From NCBI RefSeq assembly GCF_036634195.1, contig NZ_JAZIFY010000001.1, positions 4,784,501 through 4,848,500 on the forward strand: 64,000 nt of DNA, given 5' to 3'. The first letter of the stretch is position 1. Each line of letters begins with the position of its first letter. The notes beneath the pieces were generated by a model. That model ran no database searches, was not told the DNA's origin, and was given only the letters and a program-made list of their open reading frames with translations. Made by a program: the position numbers and the translations under genes. Below, piece by piece: positions 50,765-58,681 of this stretch. This DNA is from Streptomyces sp. P9-A4 (GTDB taxonomy: Bacteria > Actinomycetota > Actinomycetes > Streptomycetales > Streptomycetaceae).

Positions 50765-50989
50765 ATGAACGACGCGATGCTGAAGGCCGTGACGAGAACC
50801 CGGCTGTGGCTGGCCTCCCGGACGCCCACCAGGGGGAGGGACCGCGGACAGACGGCGGTGGAGTATCTGGGGATCATTGTGGTGGTGGTGGCGATTGTCA
50901 TCGCGATCACCGGTACGGACATCGGGCAGTCGATCAAGGGGGCCATCAGCCAGAAGATCGCCGAGTTGACTGGTGGCGGCGGGGAGTAG
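50765..50989 (+). CDS. flp: Flp/Fap-type major pilin
   Basis: This 74-residue prepilin starts at ATG 50765 with CGGAGGGG upstream. A 30-residue basic leader ends at RGRDRGQTAVEYLGIIVVVV, with cleavage after Gly and the Glu-Tyr pair typical of Flp pilins. The hydrophobic helix is followed by a short Lys/Gly end. It is the likely filament subunit exported by the TadABC machine. Its TAG stop immediately precedes the displaced start region of tadG. Confidence 0.92.
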   Translation: MNDAMLKAVTRTRLWLASRTPTRGRDRGQTAVEYLGIIVVVVAIVIAITGTDIGQSIKGAISQKIAELTGGGGE

Positions 50990-51030
50990 CGAAGCTTCGC
51001 AAGCTGCCGGACGCGGGTCAGGCTTTCCCT

Positions 51031-51606
51031 ATGTATGTTGCTGTCATAGCAGGGCTACTCTTCCTGGCTTTCGTCTACTTCGCGGTGGGGCAAGCAGCCG
51101 CTTCACGAAACAGTGCCCAGACCGCTGCGGACGCGGCGGCGCTTGCAGCTGCGCAGGACGCTCGTGACCAGCTGCGCGAGGGATGGCTTGGCGTAGCCCT
51201 TGACACCGCGCAATGGGGCAGGTTCCTTGAAGGCGTCGCATACGACGACTCGTCGGCGTGCCAACAGGCAGAGGTGTTCGCGGCCAGGAACCAGGCGGAA
51301 CTGTCAGGCAGTCGCTGCGTTTCTCTTGCTGCAGGTGTCTCAGGGTTCAGCGTGACAGTACGTACGACGAGCTCGGAATCGCGGCACGCGACCGCGTCGG
51401 CGGAAGCGGTTATCGAACCGCGCTGCTGGTTCGTGGGGCAGGAGCCAACGACTGATCCCTCGCCCGACCCGACGCCATCCGGCGAGCCTGAGGAACAGGG
51501 GCCAATCGAGGGCCTCGTCTGCGACGGTAAATCCTGGGACGTCAATCCGGAGAACCCGAAACTCCCGGCAGCCGCCGACCTGTTCACCGTCCGTCTGTCC
51601 GAGTGA
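51031..51606 (+). CDS. tadG: TadG-like pilus protein with displaced start
   Basis: The coding part from ATG 51031 gives 191 residues: a transmembrane helix (YVAVIAGLLFLAFVYFAVGQ), then SAQTAADAAALAAAQDARDQ typical of TadE/TadG, an extracytoplasmic domain with several Cys, and a Pro/Asp/Thr linker. The family motif KLRKLPDAGQAFP lies just before this ATG in the same frame. The codon where a start would be expected (50986) is GTA, not GTG. Codon use is foreign: 23 of the first 60 codons end in A/T against 1 of the first 60 in tadC. Confidence 0.75.
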   Translation: MYVAVIAGLLFLAFVYFAVGQAAASRNSAQTAADAAALAAAQDARDQLREGWLGVALDTAQWGRFLEGVAYDDSSACQQAEVFAARNQAELSGSRCVSLAAGVSGFSVTVRTTSSESRHATASAEAVIEPRCWFVGQEPTTDPSPDPTPSGEPEEQGPIEGLVCDGKSWDVNPENPKLPAAADLFTVRLSE

Positions 51607-51637
51607 CCAGCGGCGACTAACAAAGGATGAGCGGTAC

Positions 51638-52219
51638 ATGAATGTGCGGGACGTAATGAATCGCCAGAAGGTAGCTGCTGTCGTCGCTGTCGCATCGGCG
51701 TCTCTCCTGGTGGCCGGCTGCGGAGCTGAGGAGAAGCCAAGGACGGACAAGCCTGCTGCTACGACCGCTGCTCCTCAGAAGACGCAAGTAGGGCAAGGAC
51801 AGCCGAGCACTGAGGAGCCTGAGGCGATTGTGGCCCTCCTCAAGGGGCAGAAGGGGCTTGAGCTGGCTATCAGTTCGGCAGATCGAGACGCGGGAGGATT
51901 TCTGACCGTGAAAGGGCGTTTGCGAAATACCTCAGAGTCCGTCAGTGCCGTTCCCCCGCAGACGAGCGGTGACGAAACCGAAGTGGTCAAGCACGGAACC
52001 TCGTTGGGCGGGGCCACCCTCGTCGACGGTGTCGGCAAAAAGCGGTACTACGTGCTGCGCGACACCGACGGCCGGCCGCTTACCACCATCGGGCTCGACA
52101 GCCTCGGCCCCGGCAAGTCGACTGCCGTCTTCATGCAATTCCCCGCCCCACCCCCCTCCACCACCGACGTAAGCCTCCAGCTCCCCACCTTCGAACCCGC
52201 CACCCTCAAGCTCTCCTGA
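51638..52219 (+). CDS. lipoprotein of the Tad locus
   Basis: This 193-residue protein has a clear lipobox (SLLVAGCGAEEK, Cys at about 28), a Thr/Pro/Gln-rich linker, and a beta-rich domain (LELAISSADRDAGGFLTVKG, SVSAVPPQTSGDETEVVKHG, RYYVLRDTDGRPLTTIGLDS). The first two thirds use many A/T-ending codons like tadG; from about 52030 codon use returns to the local norm. It probably acts at the membrane-wall interface with the OmpA-like protein encoded next. Confidence 0.8.
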   Translation: MNVRDVMNRQKVAAVVAVASASLLVAGCGAEEKPRTDKPAATTAAPQKTQVGQGQPSTEEPEAIVALLKGQKGLELAISSADRDAGGFLTVKGRLRNTSESVSAVPPQTSGDETEVVKHGTSLGGATLVDGVGKKRYYVLRDTDGRPLTTIGLDSLGPGKSTAVFMQFPAPPPSTTDVSLQLPTFEPATLKLS

Positions 52220-52228
52220 GGCGACGCC

Positions 52229-52846
52229 ATGACGATGACGACGACTAACCGCCGCCTCGCCGCCCTTCTTCTCGTGTCCTCGCTGGGGATGCTCGTCGGG
52301 CCCGTCGCCCATGCCGACGACGCCCCCGGCCCCGCCGGCACCGCCTCCCCCGCGCCCGTCATCGACGCCCGCGCCCCCGGGCTGATGCTTCCCGACGGTG
52401 CCACCCTCGCCCCCGCCAAGGTCCTCGACATCAAGCAGATCGTCGAGGACGAGGGCGGGCAGGAGCGGCGCCAGGACACCAACGTGGACGTGACCTTCGC
52501 GCTGCAGGCCGAAGTCCTGTTCCCGAAGAACAGCGCCAAGCTGAGCCCCGCCGCCAACGCCCGTATCGCCGCCATCGCCGCGGAGATCAGCAAGATGGGT
52601 TCCGGACGCGTCCGGGTCTTCGGGTTCACCGACAACCTGGGGACCTACGAGCACGGGCTGAAGCTCTCGAAGGAGCGTGCCGTCGCCGTGCAGCAGGTCC
52701 TCTCGCGCGCCCTCGAACCGGACACGACCTTCGACATCCGCGGGTACAGCGAGGACTACCCCATCGCCGACAACGGCACGGAGGAGGGCCGGAAGAAGAA
52801 CCGCCGCGTCGAGATCTCCTTCCCCCGAACCTCCTCCGCTCCCTAA
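52229..52846 (+). CDS. OmpA/MotB-domain peptidoglycan-binding exported protein
   Basis: This 205-residue protein has a signal peptide of about 1-30 (GPVAHADDA). The C-terminal OmpA-like domain (about 95-205) shows LQAEVLFPKNSAKLSPAANA, RVRVFGFTDNLGTYEHGLKL, SKERAVAVQQVLSRAL and KKNRRVEISF, the fold that binds diaminopimelate-containing peptidoglycan. Next to the Tad genes it may fix the pilus or lipoprotein to the wall. It ends four bases into the convergent frameshifted gene. Confidence 0.9.
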   Translation: MTMTTTNRRLAALLLVSSLGMLVGPVAHADDAPGPAGTASPAPVIDARAPGLMLPDGATLAPAKVLDIKQIVEDEGGQERRQDTNVDVTFALQAEVLFPKNSAKLSPAANARIAAIAAEISKMGSGRVRVFGFTDNLGTYEHGLKLSKERAVAVQQVLSRALEPDTTFDIRGYSEDYPIADNGTEEGRKKNRRVEISFPRTSSAP

Positions 52847-53789
52847 GGCGCCCGCAGCGCCAGTGCCGCCCGGATCGTGTGCTTGATGCGGTCCGGGCGG
52901 CGGAACACCTCCTCCGCCGTGAAGCGCAGCACGCGGCGGATCTCCGGGCAGGACTGGAGCGCGTTGAAGCGTGCCACGTCCCGTTCGTGGGCCCGACGCG
53001 TGCCGTGGAACGCGTAGCCCTCGATCTCCACGGCCACTCCCTCCGCGCGGAACAGGAAGTCCGGGCACAGGTCCCGTCCGTCCGCCGTCCGCAGTGTCGG
53101 CTGCGCCTCGGGGCGCAGCCCGGCGTCCCCCATCCGTAGCCTCGCCACCGTCTCCGCCGGTGAGCCGGACGCCCCTCCGCCAGGCGCAGCCAGGACCGGG
53201 CGCGGGCCGCGCCCCGCCGGGGCGCCGCCAGTTCCGCCGCCAGGTCCTCGGGCCGGACGAGCGCCCCGCGCCGTACCCCGTCCACCGCCCGCCCGGCGAG
53301 CGCCGAGTCCGCGGCCACCACCGCCTCCTCCCGGCTGCCGGCCTCCCGTATCAGGTCGCCGACCGTCCGCGCCGGTGTCGTCGTCCGCAGCCCGCGCCGT
53401 AGCGACCGGTCCTCGGCCGTGAGGAAGGCCGTCGCGTGCACCCGTATCCGGTCCCCGTGCGTCGACCGCCCCGGCGCCGGGGCCGTGAACTCCAGGCGTT
53501 CGGACCCGCCGGCACCCGCACCGCCCTCCACCACCCGCAGTCTCGCGATGCGGTGCAGCCGCGCCGCCGTCCCGTGGCTGCACACCAGTTCCGGGCGCAG
53601 CAACTGCAGGGCCGTCGCCCTCACCCTCCAGTCCGTCTCTTTCCCCGGGGCCACCCACGCGCCCCGGCAGATCCGCTGCCAGCCGTCCCTGCGCAGCCGG
53701 CCGGCCAGGCGGCCCGGGGGCCAGCCCGCCGCGACCGCCCAGACCGTCAGGAGGACCCCGCCCCTGGCGAGGATCGCCAACTCGTACAT
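52843..53789 (-). pseudogene. AbiEi-like antitoxin-domain / DUF559 endonuclease-like gene with frameshift
   Basis: Two frames together make one protein. The N-terminal part (from about 53789, MYELAILARGGVLLTVWAVA) has an AbiEi-type winged-helix pattern (RLRRDGWQRICRGAWVAPG). It runs to SWLRLAEG at about 53175, after which the meaningful frame shifts to ASGSPAETVARLRMG and ends with a DUF559/Vsr-like fold (VAVEIEGYAFHGTRRAHERD, LRFTAEEVFRRPDRI). The switch falls on a run of four C (53172-53175), so one base seems lost. It could be a true pseudogene, a phase-variable gene or a sequencing error. Confidence 0.75.
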
Positions 53790-53910
53790 ACGCCCAACGA
53801 TCCACGGAAGAGCGATACTTCGCACCCCCTGTGGAAAACCCGGCGAAAGGTGTCGTCAGGAAACCGCAAAAGCGGCCGGTCGCCCCGCCCCGGAGGAGCA
53901 TCCTGGGTGA

Positions 53911-54285
53911 ATGACGACGACGCCGGGCGTGGCCTCGAGTGTGCAGCTGGTCAGTGACCTCGTCACCCGGATCCCCGAGTTCCGGGACGCGTACGAGAAG
54001 CACGTCTTCCATCAGGGCGGCGTGCAGCCGCACGTGTTCTTCTGGGACGTCGTCCAGGACACGGTCCGCTCGTTCCTGGGGGAGGCCCGGGGCGCCGCCG
54101 ACTGGCGCAGCACGCTCGCCTTCCTCGAGGAGCAGAGCTGCCGCGGGGTCCTGGGGATCGACGAGGTCATCGTCACCTCGTTCCTCGGTGACCTGCCCGC
54201 ACCGCAGGAACCCGGGCACGCCATCGTCCACCAGCTCGGCCCAGTGATGGCCGCGAGGTTCGACCGGATAAGGCCCCTGGGGTAG
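53911..54285 (+). CDS. hypothetical protein
   Basis: This 124-residue soluble protein, ATG 53911, has a distant GGAGGAG. Visible features: LVSDLVTRIPEFRDAYEKHV, GVQPHVFFWDVVQDTVRSFL, TLAFLEEQSCRGVLGIDEVI and VTSFLGDLPAPQEPG. The pattern resembles small streptomycete immunity-like or DUF7674-type proteins, but I cannot assign it firmly. It is divergent from the frameshifted gene. Confidence 0.65.
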   Translation: MTTTPGVASSVQLVSDLVTRIPEFRDAYEKHVFHQGGVQPHVFFWDVVQDTVRSFLGEARGAADWRSTLAFLEEQSCRGVLGIDEVIVTSFLGDLPAPQEPGHAIVHQLGPVMAARFDRIRPLG

Positions 54286-54337
54286 GCGGAGGGGGCGCCC
54301 GGACAAGCCGGAACATCACGCCGGGATAATCGGCCCC

Positions 54338-55456
54338 ATGCCCGCGCCCCCTCCCAGCCGCCCCAGCCGTCTCCGCAGCCCCACCGTCCTCGCTCTCGGC
54401 GGCTACGCCGCCACCCGTGTCATCGGCCTCGTCGTCCTCGCGATCACCGCCGCCGCGACCGGCAAGGACGGGCTGCACCGGCTCAACGGCCGCTGGGACT
54501 CCGTCTGGTACGTGCGCATCGCCGAGCACGGTTACGGGTACGAGGTCACCCTGCCGAACGGCGACCTCCATTCCGACCTGGCCTTCTTCCCCCTCTTCCC
54601 GGCCCTGGAGCGCGCGGTCTCCACCGTCCTGCCCCTGGACGCGGCCACCGCCGGACTGCTGCTCTCCTGGACCGCCGGGCTCGCCGCCGCCTGGGGCATG
54701 GCCAAGTGCGGCGAGCACGCCTTCGGACCCCGCGCCGGGGTCCTGCTCGCCGTCCTGTGGGGCGTGTACCCGACCGCGTTCGTCCAGTCGATGGCGTACA
54801 CGGAGACCCTGTTCACCGCCCTCGCCGCCTGGTCGCTGTACGCGGTCCTGCGCGGTCGCTGGATCCTGGCCGGCGTCCTCTGCGCCGCCGCCGGGCTCAC
54901 CCGGCCGACGGCCGTCGCCCTGATCGCCGCCCTCGGGATCACGGCCCTCGTCGCGCTCCTACGGGACCGGCGGCTGCCGCTGCGGACCCTCGCGGGCGTG
55001 CTGATCGCCCCGCTCGGCTGGCTCGCCTACATCGTGTACGTCGGTGTCCGCCAGGGTTCCGTGACCGGCTACTTCGACGTCCAGGCCGCCTGGGGCAACT
55101 CCATCGACGGCGGCGTCGCTCTCGCCCTGTTCATCGCGGGCCTGCCGTGGCCCGCCGCCCTCGGCCTCTGCGCGGCGCTCGCGCTGCTCGGCTGGCTGCT
55201 CGTGCTGTGCGTACGGCAGCGGCAGCCGCTGCCCGTGCTCGTGTACACGACCGGCGTCGTGCTCGTCTCGCTCGTCGGCGCCGCGTACTTCGGGTCCCGG
55301 CCGCGGCTGATGATGCCCGCGTTCGGACTGCTGCTGCCGCCGGCCGTGGCCCTCGCGCGGCTGCGGACCCGGACCGTCGTCCCGGTCCTCGGCGGGCTCG
55401 CCCTCGCGTCGGCCGTGTACGGGGCGTTCACCCTGCTCGGTTCGGGCCCTCCGTAA
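54338..55456 (+). CDS. GT-C type mannosyltransferase-like membrane protein (PIG-V-like)
   Basis: This 372-residue protein has about ten helices. The first loop RWDSVWYVRIAEHGYGYE with acidic residues and the later LAFFPLFPALERAVS, TAFVQSMAYTETLFTALAAW and GLTRPTAVALIAAL resemble the PIG-V/GPI-mannosyltransferase-related group in actinobacteria. The donor is probably a polyprenyl-phosphate sugar. There is no Shine-Dalgarno; GATAAT lies seven bases before the ATG, so the gene is probably leaderless. Its 3' end overlaps the convergent DUF192 gene by 29 bases. Confidence 0.8.
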   Translation: MPAPPPSRPSRLRSPTVLALGGYAATRVIGLVVLAITAAATGKDGLHRLNGRWDSVWYVRIAEHGYGYEVTLPNGDLHSDLAFFPLFPALERAVSTVLPLDAATAGLLLSWTAGLAAAWGMAKCGEHAFGPRAGVLLAVLWGVYPTAFVQSMAYTETLFTALAAWSLYAVLRGRWILAGVLCAAAGLTRPTAVALIAALGITALVALLRDRRLPLRTLAGVLIAPLGWLAYIVYVGVRQGSVTGYFDVQAAWGNSIDGGVALALFIAGLPWPAALGLCAALALLGWLLVLCVRQRQPLPVLVYTTGVVLVSLVGAAYFGSRPRLMMPAFGLLLPPAVALARLRTRTVVPVLGGLALASAVYGAFTLLGSGPP

Positions 55457-55940
55457 CCCCGCGGCCCGAGCTGGAGCCCGAGCCCGTGCCCAGGCCCGTA
55501 TCCGCGACTCCGTCCGTATCCGTGTCTCCGGCCGTATCCGCGTCCACGCGCACGCGTACCCCCGCCCGCAGCCCCCAGCCCGCCATCGCCCCCGCCTCCG
55601 CCTCCAGGACGTGCCGGCCGCGCGGGCGGATCATGCCGAGCCGGCCCGGTCGCATCGTGACCACCGAGAGGACCGTGAACGCGCGGTCCAGATGAGCCAC
55701 GTCGATCGCGAACCGCATGCCGAAGGTGTGCACGCTGTTCGTCCGGACGATCAGCAGCGCTCCCGCGACCCCGTCCCGCCCGAGCAGCCCCCGCCGCCGC
55801 GCCCGGTACGAGGCCGCGACCTCCAACGGCACCGAGCCCTCAGCCGCCACCGAGCCCCCAGTCGGCACCGAGCCCTCAGCCCCCATCGGGCCCCCGAGCG
55901 GCACCACCAGTCTCCCCGTCCCGTCCTTCCATTTCCCCAT
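55428..55940 (-). CDS. DUF192 family protein
   Basis: This 170-residue protein starts at ATG 55940. The DUF192 core is present: ARRRGLLGRDGVAGALLIVR, NSVHTFGMRFAIDVAHLD, VTMRPGRLGMIRPRGRHVLE and AGAMAGWGLRAGV. An N-terminal GlySerVal-rich stretch (GAEGSVPTGGSVAAEGSVP) and a Gly/Ser/Asp-rich tail flank it; both are low-complexity and probably disordered. DUF192 genes often lie near Tad pili, but their biochemical role is unknown. It is divergent from tadV across an 18-bp palindrome. Confidence 0.88.
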   Translation of the reverse strand: MGKWKDGTGRLVVPLGGPMGAEGSVPTGGSVAAEGSVPLEVAASYRARRRGLLGRDGVAGALLIVRTNSVHTFGMRFAIDVAHLDRAFTVLSVVTMRPGRLGMIRPRGRHVLEAEAGAMAGWGLRAGVRVRVDADTAGDTDTDGVADTGLGTGSGSSSGRGVTEGPNRAG

Positions 55941-55960
55941 GCGCAAGACCGTAGCGGTCC

Positions 55961-55978
55961 CCCGACCCTAGGGTCGGG
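55961..55978. promoter_or_regulatory. 18-bp perfect palindrome overlapping the tadV promoter
   Basis: CCCGACCCTAGGGTCGGG is fully self-complementary. It contains the -10-like TAGGGT (55969-55974) that lies seven bases before the tadV GTG. It is well placed to repress the peptidase gene and possibly the divergent DUF192 gene. Confidence 0.7.
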
Positions 55979-55981
55979 TCC

Positions 55982-56725
55982 GTGGACCTCACCGTCGCCG
56001 TGATCGCCGTCGCCGCCCTGTGGGGGGCCGCCGTCGGGCTGCTCGTGCCGCGTGCCGCGTACCGGCTCTCCGTCGCGCCCGAGGAGCCGTGGCGGGACCG
56101 CTGCCCTGCCGGGCACCCGCTCGCCGGGCCCGCGCGCGGCTGGCTCGGCGGGCCCGGCCGGCGCGACTGCGCGACGACCGCCGCCCCGCTCACCGCACCC
56201 CTGCTCACCGCCCTGGCCTGCGCCGCGCTCGCCGCCGCCACCGGCGGGCCTCGGCCCGAGCTGGCGGTCTGGCTGCTCGGCGTGCCCTTCGCCGTCCTCC
56301 TGGCCTCCGTCGACGCGCGCGTGCACCGGCTTCCCGACGGGCTCACCCTGCCGCTCGCCGTCGCCGTACCGCTGCTCCTCGGCGGCGCCGGACTCCTGCC
56401 GTACGCCGCCGGTTCCTGGACCCACGCCCTGCTCGGCGCGCTCGCCCTGGGCGGCGCCTATCTGGTGCTGTTCCTGGTCAACCCGAGCGGTCTCGGCTTC
56501 GGTGACGTGAAGCTGGCGCTGCCGCTGGGCGCGGCACTCGGCTGGTACGGCTGGGGCGTCCTCTTCGCCGGGGCCTTCGCGGGCTTCCTGCTCGGCGCGG
56601 TGTACGGCCTCGGTCTGGTGCTGCTGCGGCGGGCCGGCCGCTCCTCGGCGATCCCCTTCGGGCCGTTCATGCTCGGGGGCGGGCTGCTCGGCCTGCTCCT
56701 CGGCGCGTTCACCGCCCTTCCATGA
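55982..56725 (+). CDS. tadV: A24-family prepilin peptidase
   Basis: This 247-residue protein has about seven helices. The two catalytic Asp lie in LLASVDARVHRLPDGLTLPL and GLGFGDVKLALPLG, the canonical A24 motifs. It should cleave the Gly site in the Flp pilin and TadE/G-type leaders (RDRGQ motifs). The N-terminal zinc-type CxxC methylase domain of PilD is absent, as usual for TadV. The GTG at 55982 has no Shine-Dalgarno and is probably leaderless. Confidence 0.93.
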   Translation: MDLTVAVIAVAALWGAAVGLLVPRAAYRLSVAPEEPWRDRCPAGHPLAGPARGWLGGPGRRDCATTAAPLTAPLLTALACAALAAATGGPRPELAVWLLGVPFAVLLASVDARVHRLPDGLTLPLAVAVPLLLGGAGLLPYAAGSWTHALLGALALGGAYLVLFLVNPSGLGFGDVKLALPLGAALGWYGWGVLFAGAFAGFLLGAVYGLGLVLLRRAGRSSAIPFGPFMLGGGLLGLLLGAFTALP

Positions 56726-56750
56726 AGGGGCCTCTCTAGCATCGCCCCAC

Positions 56751-58253
56751 ATGCGGACAATTGATACCGAACTGCCCGTGGCGGCGACGGCCCGCGAGCC
56801 TTCGCCGCCCGCCCCCTGGTACCGCCGCCCCGCCCTCGTCCCCTGGGCGTGGGCCGCCGCGCTCTGCGTCCTCTACGCGACCGTCGCCGTACGCCGCCAC
56901 CAGCTCCTGCGCACCACCGGCTACGACCTCGGCATCTTCGAGCAGGCCGTCCGCGCCTACGCCGGACTCCGCGCCCCCGTGGTCCCCCTGCGCGGCGAGG
57001 GCTTCAACCTGCTCGGCGACCATTTCCACCCCCTCCTCGCCGCCCTCGCCCCCTTCTACCGGCTCTGGCCCTCCCCGCTCTGTCTGCTGCTCGCCCAGTC
57101 CGCGCTGCTCGCGCTCGCCGTCGTCCCGCTCGCCCGCCGGGCCGGCCGGGTCCTCGGCCCGGCCGCCGCCCATACCGTCGCCGCCGGATACGGGCTGAGC
57201 TGGGGCATCGCCTCCGCCGCCGCCTTCGACTTCCACGAGGTGGCGCTCGCCGTCCCGCTGCTCTCCTTCTGCCTGGAGGCGCTCGCCCGGCGGCGCTGGC
57301 GGCAGGCCGTCGCCTGGGCCGCGCCGCTGCTGCTCGTCAAGGAGGACCTGGGCTTCACCCTCGCCGCCGTCGGCGCGTACATCGCCCTCAAGGGGCCCAG
57401 GAAACTCGGTCTCGCCACCGCCGCCGCCGGAGTCCTCGGCTCGCTCCTCGAGATCAAGGTCCTGCTGCCCGCCGTCAACCCGGGCGGCGGCTACGCCCAC
57501 GGCGGGAACCTCGAGGACATCCACGGCTCGCTGCTCGCCACCCTCGCCCATGCCCCGCTCGACGTGCTCCGCCCCGAGGCCAAGGCGGTCACCCTGATCC
57601 TGGTCTTCGCCCCTTCGGCGCTGCTCGCGCTCCGCTCACCGCTCGCGCTGCTCGCGGTCCCCACCCTGGGCTGGCGGCTGCTCTCCGAGAACGGCTTCCA
57701 CTGGGGCACGTCCTTCCACTACAGCGCGATCCTCATGCCGGTGGTCTTCGCGGGGCTCGTCGACGTCCTCGGCCGCCGGGCTCCCGACCGGCGGGAGCTG
57801 CGGGGCGTGCTCGCCAGCGTCCTCGCCGTGACCGTGGTCCTGATCCCGTCGTTCCCGCTGGCCCAGGTCGTCCAGCGGGCGACCTGGCGCACCACCCCGC
57901 ACGTCGAGGCGGCCCGTGTGCTGCTCGCCCGTATCCCCGACGGCGCCACCGTGGCCGCGTCCAACCGGCTCGCCCCGCAGCTCACCGCCCGCTGCGCGGT
58001 CGTCCTCTTCCCGACGTTCCCGGTGGGCGGCGACCTGTACGGGTACAGCCCGGCGCGCATCCCGGCCCCGAAGGCCGAGTGGATCGTCCACGACGCGCGG
58101 GCGCCCGAGGCATGGCCGTATCCCTCGGGGCACTGGCCCTATCCGCTCGCCCGGCAGGAGGCCGAGCTCGCCGAGGCCGAGCGGACGTACAGCTACGAGG
58201 TCGTCGCCCGTCGTGACGGCATCACCCTGCTCCGGCGTACGCCCCGCTCCTGA
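56751..58253 (+). CDS. DUF2079 family polytopic membrane protein
   Basis: This 500-residue protein has about ten helices: TGYDLGIFEQAVRAYAGLRA, GDHFHPLLAALAPFYRLWPS, LLVKEDLGFTLAAVGAYIAL and the C-terminal soluble part (ATVAASNRLAPQLTARCAVV, EWIVHDARAPEAWPYP) match DUF2079, a GT-C-like group of unknown activity. TAGCAT lies eight bases before the ATG with no Shine-Dalgarno, so leaderless expression is likely. Confidence 0.88.
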   Translation: MRTIDTELPVAATAREPSPPAPWYRRPALVPWAWAAALCVLYATVAVRRHQLLRTTGYDLGIFEQAVRAYAGLRAPVVPLRGEGFNLLGDHFHPLLAALAPFYRLWPSPLCLLLAQSALLALAVVPLARRAGRVLGPAAAHTVAAGYGLSWGIASAAAFDFHEVALAVPLLSFCLEALARRRWRQAVAWAAPLLLVKEDLGFTLAAVGAYIALKGPRKLGLATAAAGVLGSLLEIKVLLPAVNPGGGYAHGGNLEDIHGSLLATLAHAPLDVLRPEAKAVTLILVFAPSALLALRSPLALLAVPTLGWRLLSENGFHWGTSFHYSAILMPVVFAGLVDVLGRRAPDRRELRGVLASVLAVTVVLIPSFPLAQVVQRATWRTTPHVEAARVLLARIPDGATVAASNRLAPQLTARCAVVLFPTFPVGGDLYGYSPARIPAPKAEWIVHDARAPEAWPYPSGHWPYPLARQEAELAEAERTYSYEVVARRDGITLLRRTPRS

Positions 58254-58681
58254 CGCCGGAGGACCCTGACGTTGAACGGCCCGCCCCCGACCCCGTACGA
58301 CCCCCGCCTGACCTGCCGGGAAGCCGCGTCCGGCGCGCTCGGCGGCCCCCGTCCGTCAACCGGGCGCCCCGCCCCTCCGGTCCCTCGTGGGAAGGACGGA
58401 ACTCCGCCGCCGCGCCGGGGCGCAAACCCGCCACGAGGGCCCACAGCCCTTGTCCCGTACGGGATCCGGGGCATTCCACGGGCTTCGTTCGGCGTACGTG
58501 GCGCGCAACACGACTATCGAAGGGTTATGGTGGAAACCCCCCCTCGGGCCGGTCCGTATCCCCCCCCCACGGACCGGCCCGTTTTTCTTGCCCCGGCGGC
58601 TCCGGGGGAGCCGGCCCGGGACCTCCGGAGGCCTCGGGCCCGGCAGGTCCAGGGGGCTCGGCCCGGGTCCGCCCAGCGGAC
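58254..58681. other. intergenic region with a strong terminator and possible short transcript
   Basis: The 428 bases between DUF2079 and the convergent aldo/keto reductase hold no gene with good codon use. A strong terminator is at 58543-58586. The terminator lies far from the DUF2079 stop, and the sequence just before it (GGGTTATGGTGG) could contain a -10 element of a short RNA. Confidence 0.45.
58543..58586 (+). terminator. strong rho-independent terminator
   Basis: A perfect 13-bp stem CGGGCCGGTCCGT (58543-58555) pairs with ACGGACCGGCCCG (58567-58579), followed by TTTTTCTT on the plus strand. The loop is C-rich. Confidence 0.92.
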
